Shown piece by piece: positions 11,876 to 20,235 of a DNA stretch of 64,000 nt. The notes under the pieces were generated by a model. That model made no database searches. It saw only the letters and a program-made list of their open reading frames with translations, and was not told the DNA's origin. Made by a program: the position numbers and the translations under genes. This DNA comes from Candidatus Paraluminiphilus aquimaris (GTDB lineage: Bacteria > Pseudomonadota > Gammaproteobacteria > Pseudomonadales > Halieaceae): positions 1,054,001-1,118,000 of the forward strand of contig NZ_CP036501.1 of the NCBI RefSeq assembly GCF_026230195.1, written 5' to 3'. Position 1 is the first letter of the stretch. The number at the start of each line of letters is the position of its first letter.

Positions 11876-12955
11876 CTACTCGCTGCCTAACTTGCACGCT
11901 TCTTCTTTGGTAATGCGGGCGTCGTATTTAGGGGCCGTCCAGCCAACCAACTGCTCGCCTACCAGGTGCGTTAGAACGTCGATGTGTTGAGGCGTTGCAT
12001 TGAGGCAGGGAATGTATTCGTAGCGCTCGCCACCGGCTTCGAGAAAGTAATCACGGTTTTCCATGCCGATTTCTTCAATGGTCTCTAAACAATCTGCTGA
12101 GAAGCCGGGGCAGATAATTTGAAGCGATTTAACGCCTTGCTCCGGGAGACTCTGGAGCGTCTCGTCGGTGTAGGGCTTGAGCCATTCATCGCGGCCAAAG
12201 CGAGACTGAAAGGTAGACAGGTATTCCTCTTCTTCAAGCCCAAGGGCCTCGGCGACCAGGCGTGAGGTCTTCATACACTGACAGTGATAGGGGTCGCCCT
12301 CTAGCAGGTAGCGTTTCGGCATACCGTGATATGACAGGATCAATTTGTCTGCTCGCCCATGCGATTCCCAATGCTGTCTGATGCTATTTGCGATGGCGGA
12401 GATATATTCGGGGTGATCGTGATAGGAGCTGACAAAACGCAGGTCAGGAAGCCATCGCTGGCCTTGGAGCTCGTCCGACAAAGCGTCAAAAGTCGATGCG
12501 GTTGTGGGTCCACCAAACTGAGGGTAAAGCGGGAGCACAACCAGTTGCTGCACACCTTCTTCAAAGAGGGCCTGAATCTGTGACCCTATTGAAGGTTGTC
12601 CGTAGCGCATTGCTCCTTTGACAACGACGTTATCGCCCCACTGTTTTGTTAATCTTTCGGCGACACCCGAGACCTGATCCTCGAGGTGATACAAGAGAGG
12701 TGAACCACGATCTGTCCACACTTCAGCATACGCTTCGGCGGATTTTTTGGGACGCGTGGTTAAGATGAAGGCGTGCAGGATCATCCACCAGAGCAACCTG
12801 GGAACCTCCACAACTCGTGGGTCCCATAGGAACTGCTTCAGATAGGGGCGAAGGGCCTTTGCCGTGGGCGCCTCTGGCGTACCCAGGTTGGTCAGTAAAA
12901 CGCCGATCTTTGGCTGGGTGCTGTGGTCGAAATTCGACGCACCAATGAATCTCAT
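11876..12955 (-). CDS. hemH: Ferrochelatase
   Basis: Inserts ferrous iron into protoporphyrin IX, the last step of heme synthesis. The 360-residue protein has the N-terminal GVLLTNLGTPEAP motif, RYGQPS near residue 140, SYHGMPKRYL holding the metal-binding His near 230, and the Glu of CLETIEEIG near 308. The family start (MRFIGASNFDHS) at 12955 is preferred over the longer frame; AGGA lies upstream. The gene is divergent from an acyl-CoA dehydrogenase with about 160 nt between them, and convergent with the ZIP gene. Confidence 0.95.
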   Translation of the reverse strand: MRFIGASNFDHSTQPKIGVLLTNLGTPEAPTAKALRPYLKQFLWDPRVVEVPRLLWWMILHAFILTTRPKKSAEAYAEVWTDRGSPLLYHLEDQVSGVAERLTKQWGDNVVVKGAMRYGQPSIGSQIQALFEEGVQQLVVLPLYPQFGGPTTASTFDALSDELQGQRWLPDLRFVSSYHDHPEYISAIANSIRQHWESHGRADKLILSYHGMPKRYLLEGDPYHCQCMKTSRLVAEALGLEEEEYLSTFQSRFGRDEWLKPYTDETLQSLPEQGVKSLQIICPGFSADCLETIEEIGMENRDYFLEAGGERYEYIPCLNATPQHIDVLTHLVGEQLVGWTAPKYDARITKEEACKLGSE

Positions 12956-13118
12956 ATCAAATCCTGTGATAAACCAACACAACAACGCAGGCAGGTTGCA
13001 AACAACACTACGCACGCCGTTGATTCACGGATGCCATTCTAACGCGATATTCGATTTGACTCGCCCCCCACAGCCCCCTATAACTCCCGAGACAAAAAAA
13101 ATAGTTCTGGAAAAGACA

Positions 13119-14285
13119 ATGAGCCTCACCTTTGACTCTGCACGAATACCGAATCCGCATCTGACCGAAGATCATTTAGCGTGGCGTGACGCGCTCCGAC
13201 GTTTTATCGACAAAGAGGTCATGCCCTACGCGGAAGAATGGGATGAGGCCGGCCACATCCCAATTGAACTATGGCCCAAGGCCGCTGAAGTGGGTCTCCT
13301 TGGTGCGGGTTACCCTGAGCAATACGGTGGTATGGAAACCGACAGCTGGCACAACTGGATTATTAATGAAGAGCTATCGCGCGTGGGTGTTGGCGGTTTG
13401 TCTGCGTCACTGATGGTGCACGGTATCGGCCTGCCCCCCGTTATCAATTGGGGAACTGAGGAGATGAAGGCCGAAATTGCGCCACCTGTGTTGCGCGGTG
13501 AATCTTGGATTTCCCTGGGTATCACCGAGCCCGGCGGTGGGTCAGACGTTGCGAACTTGAGAACAACGGCGGTGCGTGACGGTGATCACTTCATTGTAAA
13601 TGGGTCTAAGACGTACATTACGGGGGGCATGCGGGCGAACTATGTCTCCACCGCAGTTCGCACCGGGGGTGAGGGTGCAACGGGCGTTTCAATGTTACTT
13701 ATTCCGACTGACGCTCAAGGGTTTTCTCGCACCCCGCTCGATAAAAAAATGGGGTGGTGGGCATCTGATACAGCGACCTTGTACTTTGACAAACTCCGCG
13801 TACCGGTCTCTAACCTGATTGGCCAAGAGAACCAGGGCTTTAAAGTCATCATGACGAACTTTAATGCCGAACGCATGGGCATGGCGGCCGCCATGGAAGC
13901 CTACGGTCGGGTGTGTATGGAAGAGGCGGTCGCTTGGGCCACAGAACGCCAAACTTTTGGTAAGCGTTTGGCGGATCACCAGGTGATTCGCCACAAGATT
14001 GCTACGATGAAACAGAAGTTAAACGCCACACAGGCTTATATCCGGATGTGCTACGAGGCTATCGAGGCAGGGGAGCCGAACGCGGGCGACATCGCACTTT
14101 TGAAGGTTCAAGCCAGCGAAGTGATGGAGTTTTGTGCACGAGAAGCCATGCAGATTTTAGGTGGCGTTGGGTATATGCGCGGTAACCGGGTTGAGCGGAT
14201 CTACCGAGAGGTGAGAGTCAATGCGATTGGTGGTGGCTCCGAGGAGATTATGCGAGATTTGGCGAGTCGTCAGTACGGGCTATAG
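13119..14285 (+). CDS. Acyl-CoA dehydrogenase
   Basis: FAD enzyme of 388 residues that introduces an alpha,beta double bond into acyl-CoA. The flavin motif WISLGITEPGGGSDVANL and the substrate/FAD motif QTFGKRLADHQVIRHKIATM are present. The C-terminal GGVGYMRGNRVERIYREVRV is followed by GGGSEEIMRDL, with a Glu at the canonical MCAD-type catalytic-base position. The start at 13119 follows a GGAAAAG and gives the family N-terminus; upstream frame sequence overlaps hemH on the other strand. It leads a run of three acyl-CoA dehydrogenase genes on one strand (gaps of 56 and 12 nt). It appears to be a self-sufficient homomeric enzyme, unlike the two behind it. Confidence 0.92.
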   Translation: MSLTFDSARIPNPHLTEDHLAWRDALRRFIDKEVMPYAEEWDEAGHIPIELWPKAAEVGLLGAGYPEQYGGMETDSWHNWIINEELSRVGVGGLSASLMVHGIGLPPVINWGTEEMKAEIAPPVLRGESWISLGITEPGGGSDVANLRTTAVRDGDHFIVNGSKTYITGGMRANYVSTAVRTGGEGATGVSMLLIPTDAQGFSRTPLDKKMGWWASDTATLYFDKLRVPVSNLIGQENQGFKVIMTNFNAERMGMAAAMEAYGRVCMEEAVAWATERQTFGKRLADHQVIRHKIATMKQKLNATQAYIRMCYEAIEAGEPNAGDIALLKVQASEVMEFCAREAMQILGGVGYMRGNRVERIYREVRVNAIGGGSEEIMRDLASRQYGL

Positions 14286-14341
14286 TTCGAATAGCTCACA
14301 CGTTGGAAAACGCGCGTAAAAAATAAAAGAAGGAAAAAAGT

Positions 14342-15547
14342 ATGACCGTAGCTGAGACCAGTCTCAAAAACTTCCAAGCCGACATCGATAAGTGGATGGC
14401 GGAAAATGTGCCTAAGAACCCGGGCTTCTTGTTACCGCTAACATTCTTGGAGGTGGGCACAGAGCAGCAGTTAGATTTTCTACGCGACTGGCAACACAAG
14501 CTGTGGAGTGCGGGCTTTTTGGGGATGCATTGGCCAACGGAGTTTGGAGGGCAAGGTGCTGACCCGGCTTTTCAGGGCATTGTTGATAAAGCGCTATCGG
14601 CGCATAACGCGCCCATCATTTTCAATACCATTGGCCTCAACTGGACGGGTCCACTTCTGCTCGACGTCGGTACCGAGGAAGATCGGCAGCGCTATGTTAA
14701 AAACATTCTGACGGGTGAAGAGATTTGGTGTCAGGGGTTTTCTGAACCAGACCATGGCTCCGACTTGGGTAATGTTCAGACACGAGCGGTTCGAGACGGC
14801 GATGATTTCATTGTGAACGGAAGTAAGATCTGGACAACGCTTGGCAATTACGCGGACCACATGATTTTGCTGGCCCGAACCGATACCAGCACAGCCCGGA
14901 AATACGATGGCTTGTCATTTTTCCTCGCGCCAATGAAAGTCGCAGGCGTTGAGGCGCGACCGATCAGAAAAGTGACAGGTGAGTACGGCTTCAATGAGAC
15001 CTTTTTCACTGATGCGCGCATTCCAGGGTCTTGTCTGTTGGGAGACGAGGGCGGTGGCTGGCGAATGGCCATGAAAACGCTCGAGTACGAGCGGGGCGTT
15101 ATAGCGGGTCAAGCAAGCGCTCACTCGATGCAGTCGATCGGGCTGGAGGACTTGATGAATGCCATGCATGATTTCGAGCGCGACGGTGCGCCCATCCTCG
15201 AGGATGCAATGATTCGAGATGAGCTCGTCAAGCTTGCGATTGAGGCAAAGGCCAACTCGATTAGCGATCGGCGTGCAGGCATACCAGCCTTGAATACCGA
15301 CTACCCATTCGGCATAGCCTTGTCTAATAAGTACCGTCATACCGAGTACGCACGCCGTTTGAAAATGATGGGTGCGCATGTGCAGGGAGCCCAGGGAGCC
15401 CTGTTTATGGATGACGATAAGGCCTACATGGGGGGGTTCTGGCAACGAGCCTACTTCGCGAACTTCGGAACAACGATTGGCGGAGGTACCACCCAGATTC
15501 AAGCCAACATTATTGGCGAGCACGTGCTCGGCTTACCCAAGTCCTGA
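14342..15547 (+). CDS. Acyl-CoA dehydrogenase, alpha-like subunit of a pair
   Basis: The 401-residue protein has the flavin motif WCQGFSEPDHGSDLGNVQT and a C-terminal TTIGGGTTQIQANIIGEHVLG. The MCAD-position Glu is absent (Thr-Thr follows GGG). A Glu in LEYERG lies where isovaleryl-CoA dehydrogenase has its catalytic base, so that residue may serve instead. It is followed after 12 nt by a smaller acyl-CoA dehydrogenase. This larger/smaller arrangement is known from heteromeric alpha2-beta2 enzymes of actinobacterial steroid degradation (ChsE/FadE pairs); a heteromer here is an inference. A GAAGGAAAAAAG ribosome binding site precedes the ATG. The substrate is unknown. Confidence 0.88.
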   Translation: MTVAETSLKNFQADIDKWMAENVPKNPGFLLPLTFLEVGTEQQLDFLRDWQHKLWSAGFLGMHWPTEFGGQGADPAFQGIVDKALSAHNAPIIFNTIGLNWTGPLLLDVGTEEDRQRYVKNILTGEEIWCQGFSEPDHGSDLGNVQTRAVRDGDDFIVNGSKIWTTLGNYADHMILLARTDTSTARKYDGLSFFLAPMKVAGVEARPIRKVTGEYGFNETFFTDARIPGSCLLGDEGGGWRMAMKTLEYERGVIAGQASAHSMQSIGLEDLMNAMHDFERDGAPILEDAMIRDELVKLAIEAKANSISDRRAGIPALNTDYPFGIALSNKYRHTEYARRLKMMGAHVQGAQGALFMDDDKAYMGGFWQRAYFANFGTTIGGGTTQIQANIIGEHVLGLPKS

Positions 15548-15559
15548 GGAGGTCGAGTC

Positions 15560-16687
15560 ATGAGCGCTGTTATTGGAAGCAAAAAAATTAATTTTTCTGA
15601 GGAGCAGGGAATGCTGCTCGATGTTGCTCGAGAGTTTGTGAAGGACAAATCACCGGGCAGCGAAGTGCGAAAGTTTCTCGAGAGCGAACAGGGGTTTTCC
15701 GAGCCGGTTTGGCAGGAGTTGGTCGATTTGGGTTGGACGGGCATCAACCTTCCGGAATCGGTGGGTGGCTCAGGGTTGGGCATCGCGGCACTGATACCCG
15801 TTGTTGAGTCGATGGGTAAGGGCCTCATGGGGACGCCGCTTGTTTCAACTGTGCTCGCTGCGGAGTTAATTCGGCGGGCCGGCGGCATTGCCGAAGAGGA
15901 TGTCCTCGAGGATATTTCAGGCGGTTGTGCGGCGACCGTGGCCTATCTCGATCGGGGTGATTGGGGGGCGGTCAATACGGGCGTGTCGGTCGATGCGCAA
16001 GGCGTGTTATCGGGTAGTAAATTTATGGTGCCCGATGCAGCGCAAGCGGCTTGGATTGCGGTTATCGGCGCCAATGAGGCCAGCGAACCTGTGGTGGCTT
16101 TGGTGTCAGGCGACGACATCGCTGTTCAGGCGCAGGAAGCTCACGCGCTTATCGATTTAACCAAGCGTGCTGCGACGATCGATTTTACGGGTATCAAGGC
16201 TCGGCGAGTATTAAGTGGCGCCAAAATCGAAGGGGCGGTAAGAGATTACCTACTCATTGGTGCGCTGTTGACGGCCGCTGAGGCCGTTGGCTCGACGTCG
16301 GCCTGTCTGGACGGCATTGTCGATTATCTCAAAACGCGGAAGCAGTTCGGCAAGTTAATTGGCTCTTTCCAGGCGCTGAAGCACCCGACCGTCGATATTT
16401 ATGTAGGGATGGAGCAGTCTCGGTCCTTGGTTTACCACGCCTCGAGTGAGGTAGGAGAGGGACCCTTAAGCGCTGAGGCAGAAGTCGCTTGCCGAATGGC
16501 GAAAGCACAGGCATCAGAGACTATCCAATACGCGGGTGACCGCTCGGTGCAGTTCCACGGTGGCTTCGGGTTTACCTGGGAGTGCGATTCGTCGCTGTTT
16601 ATCCGTCGCGCCGCTTGGAGTCAGCAACAGTTTGGCGACGCCATGCATCATCGGAAGCGATTAGCTCCGCTCTTGCTTGACGAATAG
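15560..16687 (+). CDS. Acyl-CoA dehydrogenase, beta-like subunit of a pair
   Basis: The 375-residue protein is a divergent acyl-CoA dehydrogenase. It has the N-terminal helical domain, a weak middle domain lacking the usual SEP-G-GSD flavin motif, and the C-terminal RKQFGKLIGSFQALKH and VQFHGGFGFTWE motifs. The missing middle motif and short spacing after a larger homolog suggest a non-catalytic or FAD-sharing partner of the gene before it. A strong AGGAGG precedes the ATG by 8 nt, starting in the tail of the upstream gene. Start and stop fit the family well. The same architecture recurs at 58.8-61.1 kb. Confidence 0.87.
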   Translation: MSAVIGSKKINFSEEQGMLLDVAREFVKDKSPGSEVRKFLESEQGFSEPVWQELVDLGWTGINLPESVGGSGLGIAALIPVVESMGKGLMGTPLVSTVLAAELIRRAGGIAEEDVLEDISGGCAATVAYLDRGDWGAVNTGVSVDAQGVLSGSKFMVPDAAQAAWIAVIGANEASEPVVALVSGDDIAVQAQEAHALIDLTKRAATIDFTGIKARRVLSGAKIEGAVRDYLLIGALLTAAEAVGSTSACLDGIVDYLKTRKQFGKLIGSFQALKHPTVDIYVGMEQSRSLVYHASSEVGEGPLSAEAEVACRMAKAQASETIQYAGDRSVQFHGGFGFTWECDSSLFIRRAAWSQQQFGDAMHHRKRLAPLLLDE

Positions 16688-16961
16688 TGGCTCAGCGATA
16701 GCGCCAGAAGGCAGAGTTGGAGGCCTATCGCTCTCGGTACTGATGAGTGAGTGACGCGGGGCTGACTGAGAGGCAATGCGGGCTCTTATGTGCTGCCGTG
16801 TCCCGCGGATTGCTTGTTGCGTGATCTAGCGCCGAACAATGCGGGCACAAACGCCTTTACAAAAAGTCCGCGGCGCAGAGGGCGCTGTCGAAAAACAGCT
16901 GTGTCTACTTTTTTAAATTTTCTTGTGGGTCTGAGTTCGGCGCTAGTTCGTAACTCCCCCC
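16688..16961. other. Intergenic region with an inverted repeat
   Basis: This 274-nt gap separates the acyl-CoA dehydrogenase run from the photolyase. It holds an inverted repeat, AGCGATAG (16694-16701) with CTATCGCT (16725-16732), just after the stop, which may end the upstream transcript. The segment before the photolyase is AT-richer (around 16910-16925) and could hold its promoter. No ORF or RNA gene is convincing. Confidence 0.4.
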
Positions 16962-18488
16962 ATGAATGATTCTAAGCTTATCTTGGTCCTTGGTGACCAG
17001 CTCAGTACGCAGCAACCGGCCCTGAGGGCAGCAGTTCCGGGGCGCGACATTATCCTAATGGCCGAGGTGGCTGAAGAAGCCAGTTACGTTCGCCACAACC
17101 GTCATAAAATAGCGTTGCTGTTTTCGGCAATGCGCCACTTTAAGCATGAACTCGAGTCTTTGGGTTTTCGCGTCGAATACGTGCCGTTCGAAGCCGGTAT
17201 GTCTAGCTTGGAGGCCGCAGTTTCTCAAGTCTTAGACGCCAATGATGTGTCGGAAGTGATGATTTGCGAGCCGGGCGAGTATCGGTTACTTGAGCAGATG
17301 AAAGATGTCTGGCCGCGCACCCTGGGAACGAGGGTGACGCTCCTTGAGGATGATCGCTTCCTTGCATCTCACACTGACTTCGCTGAATGGGCGCAGGGTA
17401 AGAAACAACTCCGTATGGAGTTTTTTTACCGAAAGATGCGCCAGCGTTATCAGATTCTGATGGATGGCAGTGAGCCGGCCGGTGGTAAGTGGAATTACGA
17501 CGCGGATAACCGAGTTGGTTGGCGCAACCAAGTCGAGATTCCCGATCGACCTGACATTAGACCTGATGCAATGACCTCAGAAGTTATCGAGATGGTGCTC
17601 GCAAAGTTCCCGGACAATCCGGGAGATCTTCGGCAATTTCGTCTTGCTGTGACAAAGACGGATGCTGAGCGTCAATTTGATTGGTTCGTGGAAAATACGC
17701 TTGGAGACTTTGGTACTTATCAAGATGCGTTGGTAGAGGAGTCTCCGTGGGTATTCCATGGTCTCATTTCTATGTATCTGAATGCGGGTCTGCTCGACCC
17801 TTTACCTGTTTGCGAGCGGGTTGAGCGAGCATGGCGTGAGGGTAAGTGTTCACTATCGGCTGCGGAGGGTTTCATAAGACAGGTCCTTGGATGGCGCGAG
17901 TACATTCGAGGTATTTACTGGCTGTTGATGCCTGAGTACAAGGAGCGCAATACCCTTGGCGCAGCCAGGGCGCTTCCTGCTTACTTCTGGGATGCTAAAA
18001 CCGATATGCGCTGTCTGAGTCGCGCTATCGAGCAGTCGCTCGATCATGGCTATGCCCATCACATCCAACGACTCATGGTCATCGGAAACTTTGCTTTACT
18101 GGCGGGTTTAGACGTCATGGAGGTCTGTGACTGGTACCTCGCAGTCTACGTAGATGCCTACGAGTGGGTTGAGCTTCCGAACACGTTGGGGATGGCGCTG
18201 TACGGCGATAACGCGGTAATTGCCAGCAAGCCGTATGCAGCGAGCGGTAAATACATCCAAAAGCAGGGGAATCACTGTCAACAGTGCCGTTACAAGCCCA
18301 CCAAGGTAACCGGTCCCGAGGCCTGCCCTTATAACAGCCTCTACTGGCGCTTTATCGATAAGCACATGGATAAGTTTGGGAGTAATCCTCGCATGGGACT
18401 GGTCGTGGCGAACTGGCGCAAGCGTGATCCGCAAGAGCGAGAGGTGATTGTGAGCTGGGCCGATAAAATGATTGCAGATTGGACCTAG
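16962..18488 (+). CDS. phrB: Iron-sulfur cryptochrome/photolyase (PhrB, FeS-BCP type)
   Basis: Light-dependent DNA repair flavoprotein of the prokaryotic (6-4) photolyase family. The 508-residue protein begins with the GDQLS motif typical of this group. It holds four cysteines at residues 351, 439, 442 and 455 (C...CxxC-x12-C), each offset by exactly one from the [4Fe-4S] ligands of Agrobacterium PhrB as I recall them (350, 438, 441, 454). The C-terminal FAD domain includes RQVLGWREYIRG and HHIQRLMVIGNFALL, the latter with the paired His of the active site. Length matches PhrB (about 507). No Shine-Dalgarno is clear before the ATG at 16962. It is convergent with the DUF2256/DASH-cryptochrome pair, so two photolyase-family genes lie tail to tail. 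Confidence 0.92.
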   Translation: MNDSKLILVLGDQLSTQQPALRAAVPGRDIILMAEVAEEASYVRHNRHKIALLFSAMRHFKHELESLGFRVEYVPFEAGMSSLEAAVSQVLDANDVSEVMICEPGEYRLLEQMKDVWPRTLGTRVTLLEDDRFLASHTDFAEWAQGKKQLRMEFFYRKMRQRYQILMDGSEPAGGKWNYDADNRVGWRNQVEIPDRPDIRPDAMTSEVIEMVLAKFPDNPGDLRQFRLAVTKTDAERQFDWFVENTLGDFGTYQDALVEESPWVFHGLISMYLNAGLLDPLPVCERVERAWREGKCSLSAAEGFIRQVLGWREYIRGIYWLLMPEYKERNTLGAARALPAYFWDAKTDMRCLSRAIEQSLDHGYAHHIQRLMVIGNFALLAGLDVMEVCDWYLAVYVDAYEWVELPNTLGMALYGDNAVIASKPYAASGKYIQKQGNHCQQCRYKPTKVTGPEACPYNSLYWRFIDKHMDKFGSNPRMGLVVANWRKRDPQEREVIVSWADKMIADWT

Positions 18489-18603
18489 CGTCACAGCTTA
18501 GGACCTGCCCAAAAGACGTCGCTTTGCCGCGGAGTTAAAGTGCAGAGTCCTCGTGGGAGAGCGGTCTGACGCCAATTGCTTTTGTTAGGCTTGTGTTAAC
18601 TCG

Positions 18604-18756
18604 TTAGTTTGTTTTTTGTTTTAGCGTATAGCGCCGCCCAGAGCAGCGCTTCGAGCAGTACACGACCGACTCCCAGTTGAGCTTCCACTTGGCGCGCCAC
18701 GTAAACGGACGATCACAAACGGGACAGACTTTGGTTGGGAGATCAGACTTTTTCAT
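18604..18756 (-). CDS. DUF2256 domain protein (small zinc-ribbon-like)
   Basis: A 50-residue protein with four cysteines in two pairs (CPVCDRPF and YCSKRCSGRR), the layout of DUF2256, which probably binds zinc. The start is set at 18756 (MKKSDLPTK), giving a 14-nt overlap with the end of the DASH-cryptochrome gene on the same strand. The longer frame adds 11 residues that are not family-like. DUF2256 is, from general knowledge, frequently next to or fused with cryptochrome/photolyase-related genes; its function is unknown. Expression is presumably coupled to the cryptochrome. Confidence 0.85.
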   Translation of the reverse strand: MKKSDLPTKVCPVCDRPFTWRAKWKLNWESVVYCSKRCSGRRYTLKQKTN

Positions 18757-20047
18757 TTTCAATGGGCCAGTCGGCAGCGTCGGTGACAAAGTCGGGTTGA
18801 TGCGGTCTCACGCCTCCCCATTTCGCGATAAACAGGCCACTTGGGTCATGCTCTGCGGTCTGTTTGCTTAAGTTGAAGTGACGGCCCCCCCGCGGATCAC
18901 TTCCCACGCCGGCAATGTACTGCCAATTGCCGTAGTTACTGCCGACATCGTAGTCGATCAAATGTTTCTCAAAAAAGGCTGCACCAAAGCGCCAATCGCC
19001 ATCGAGTTCATTGATCAGGCAGCTGGCCGCAATCTGACGACCTCGATTACTCATCCACCCCGTCGCGACTAATTGCCGCATAAGGGCATTCACTATGGGA
19101 TAGTTAGTGTCGCCAGCGCACCATCTCGCAAAATTACGAGGTTCAAACGTCGAGCGTCTCGGCTTTCCGGTCTTACCTGAGAGCATAAACATGGATTTAC
19201 CATCCACCTCCGCTCGCCAGTAGAAGAATTCTCGCCACAGCAATTCAAAAAACAGCCAATAAGTCGATTCGTTGCTGACCCGCTGTCTCTCAAAGTCAAA
19301 AATGCGATGCGCCACCTCACGCACCGATAAATTTCCGTTTGCGAGCCAAGGGGAAAAAGTGCTCGAGCCGTCGAACCCGTCTAAACAATTTCGTGTCTGC
19401 TTGTACTCGGTAATTGACTCATCATCCCAGATAAACTGCTTTAGCCGCCTGAGACCCGCCCGCCGTCCCCCCGGAATGGGCAACCCAGGGTGGGGCTTAT
19501 TGCTGGAGGGGGGCACCGCATCAAATTGCGCTGAGGGCGGCGGGGGTAGTTGTTCCGGTGCCGCCTTGGGTCCTCGGACGCTTAGCTTTTCCGCTTTGCG
19601 CCGAAAGGGAGAAAAAACCTTTGGAAAGTCCTCGAGCTCCATCGGGAGATCACTTTGCGTGAAGAGACTGTTTCCCCGGTAAATTTGAATCGGTATGGAG
19701 AGTTTTCCAGTCAAATAAGCGAGCGACTGTTTTTCCTCCCAGCCCGGGTGCTCGCTGACACTGACTTCTGTGATGCCGTAGCGCTCGACCAAGTGCGGAA
19801 TGACAAGCTCTGGTGAGCCCTCAAGTACCAATAGGTCTTGTCCGAGGTCTTGTAAGTCTCGCTTCAACTCGATGAGTGATTCGCGTAGAAATCGGTCTCG
19901 CTGCTCGCCAATACCCGTTAGGTTGCACCAAGGTTTGGGCTTCGGCATGAGATAAAGACACAACAGAGACTCAGCCGCGGCATGGCTTGCGAGTGCTGGA
20001 TTATCATTGAGTCGCAGGTCTGATCTAAACCAATGAAGGTGACGCAT
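18743..20047 (-). CDS. DASH-family cryptochrome/photolyase
   Basis: FAD-containing photolyase homolog of 434 residues. It has the N-terminal antenna domain starting HLHWFRSDLRLNDNPALASHA and the C-terminal FAD domain with SWLANGNLSVREVAHRI, FFELLWREFFYWRAEVDG, SNRGRQIAASCLINEL and DWRFGAAFFEKHLIDYDVGSNYGNWQYIAGVGSDPRGG split over that stretch. The last part, with NYGNW and GVGSDPRG, is diagnostic for Cry-DASH, which repairs CPD lesions mainly in single-stranded DNA. The start at 20047 follows AGAGGA; 38 upstream codons in the longer frame are not family-like. It overlaps the DUF2256 gene. The divergent neighbour is an Old Yellow Enzyme homolog about 190 nt away. Confidence 0.93.
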   Translation of the reverse strand: MRHLHWFRSDLRLNDNPALASHAAAESLLCLYLMPKPKPWCNLTGIGEQRDRFLRESLIELKRDLQDLGQDLLVLEGSPELVIPHLVERYGITEVSVSEHPGWEEKQSLAYLTGKLSIPIQIYRGNSLFTQSDLPMELEDFPKVFSPFRRKAEKLSVRGPKAAPEQLPPPPSAQFDAVPPSSNKPHPGLPIPGGRRAGLRRLKQFIWDDESITEYKQTRNCLDGFDGSSTFSPWLANGNLSVREVAHRIFDFERQRVSNESTYWLFFELLWREFFYWRAEVDGKSMFMLSGKTGKPRRSTFEPRNFARWCAGDTNYPIVNALMRQLVATGWMSNRGRQIAASCLINELDGDWRFGAAFFEKHLIDYDVGSNYGNWQYIAGVGSDPRGGRHFNLSKQTAEHDPSGLFIAKWGGVRPHQPDFVTDAADWPIENEKV

Positions 20048-20235
20048 GGAAGAGTCCTCTGTGGGGTCTTCCACTCTACAAGAGCTCGTGTCGCTTGGAG
20101 ACCCGTGCCCGACCTTCAAGCCGGACGTAGGTTCGACGGGTCTTGTGCGTATTTTTTGCATTTCGTCTGTTGGGGGGTCTATGCTCCCTGCTGCATTTCA
20201 GTCCGCATCAATTAAAACGATAAACAGGTTTACCT

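Noticed and set aside
14915..15523. Minus-strand 202-codon ORF opposite an acyl-CoA dehydrogenase
   Set aside because: It lies entirely antisense to well-supported catalytic motifs and shows no recognisable domain.
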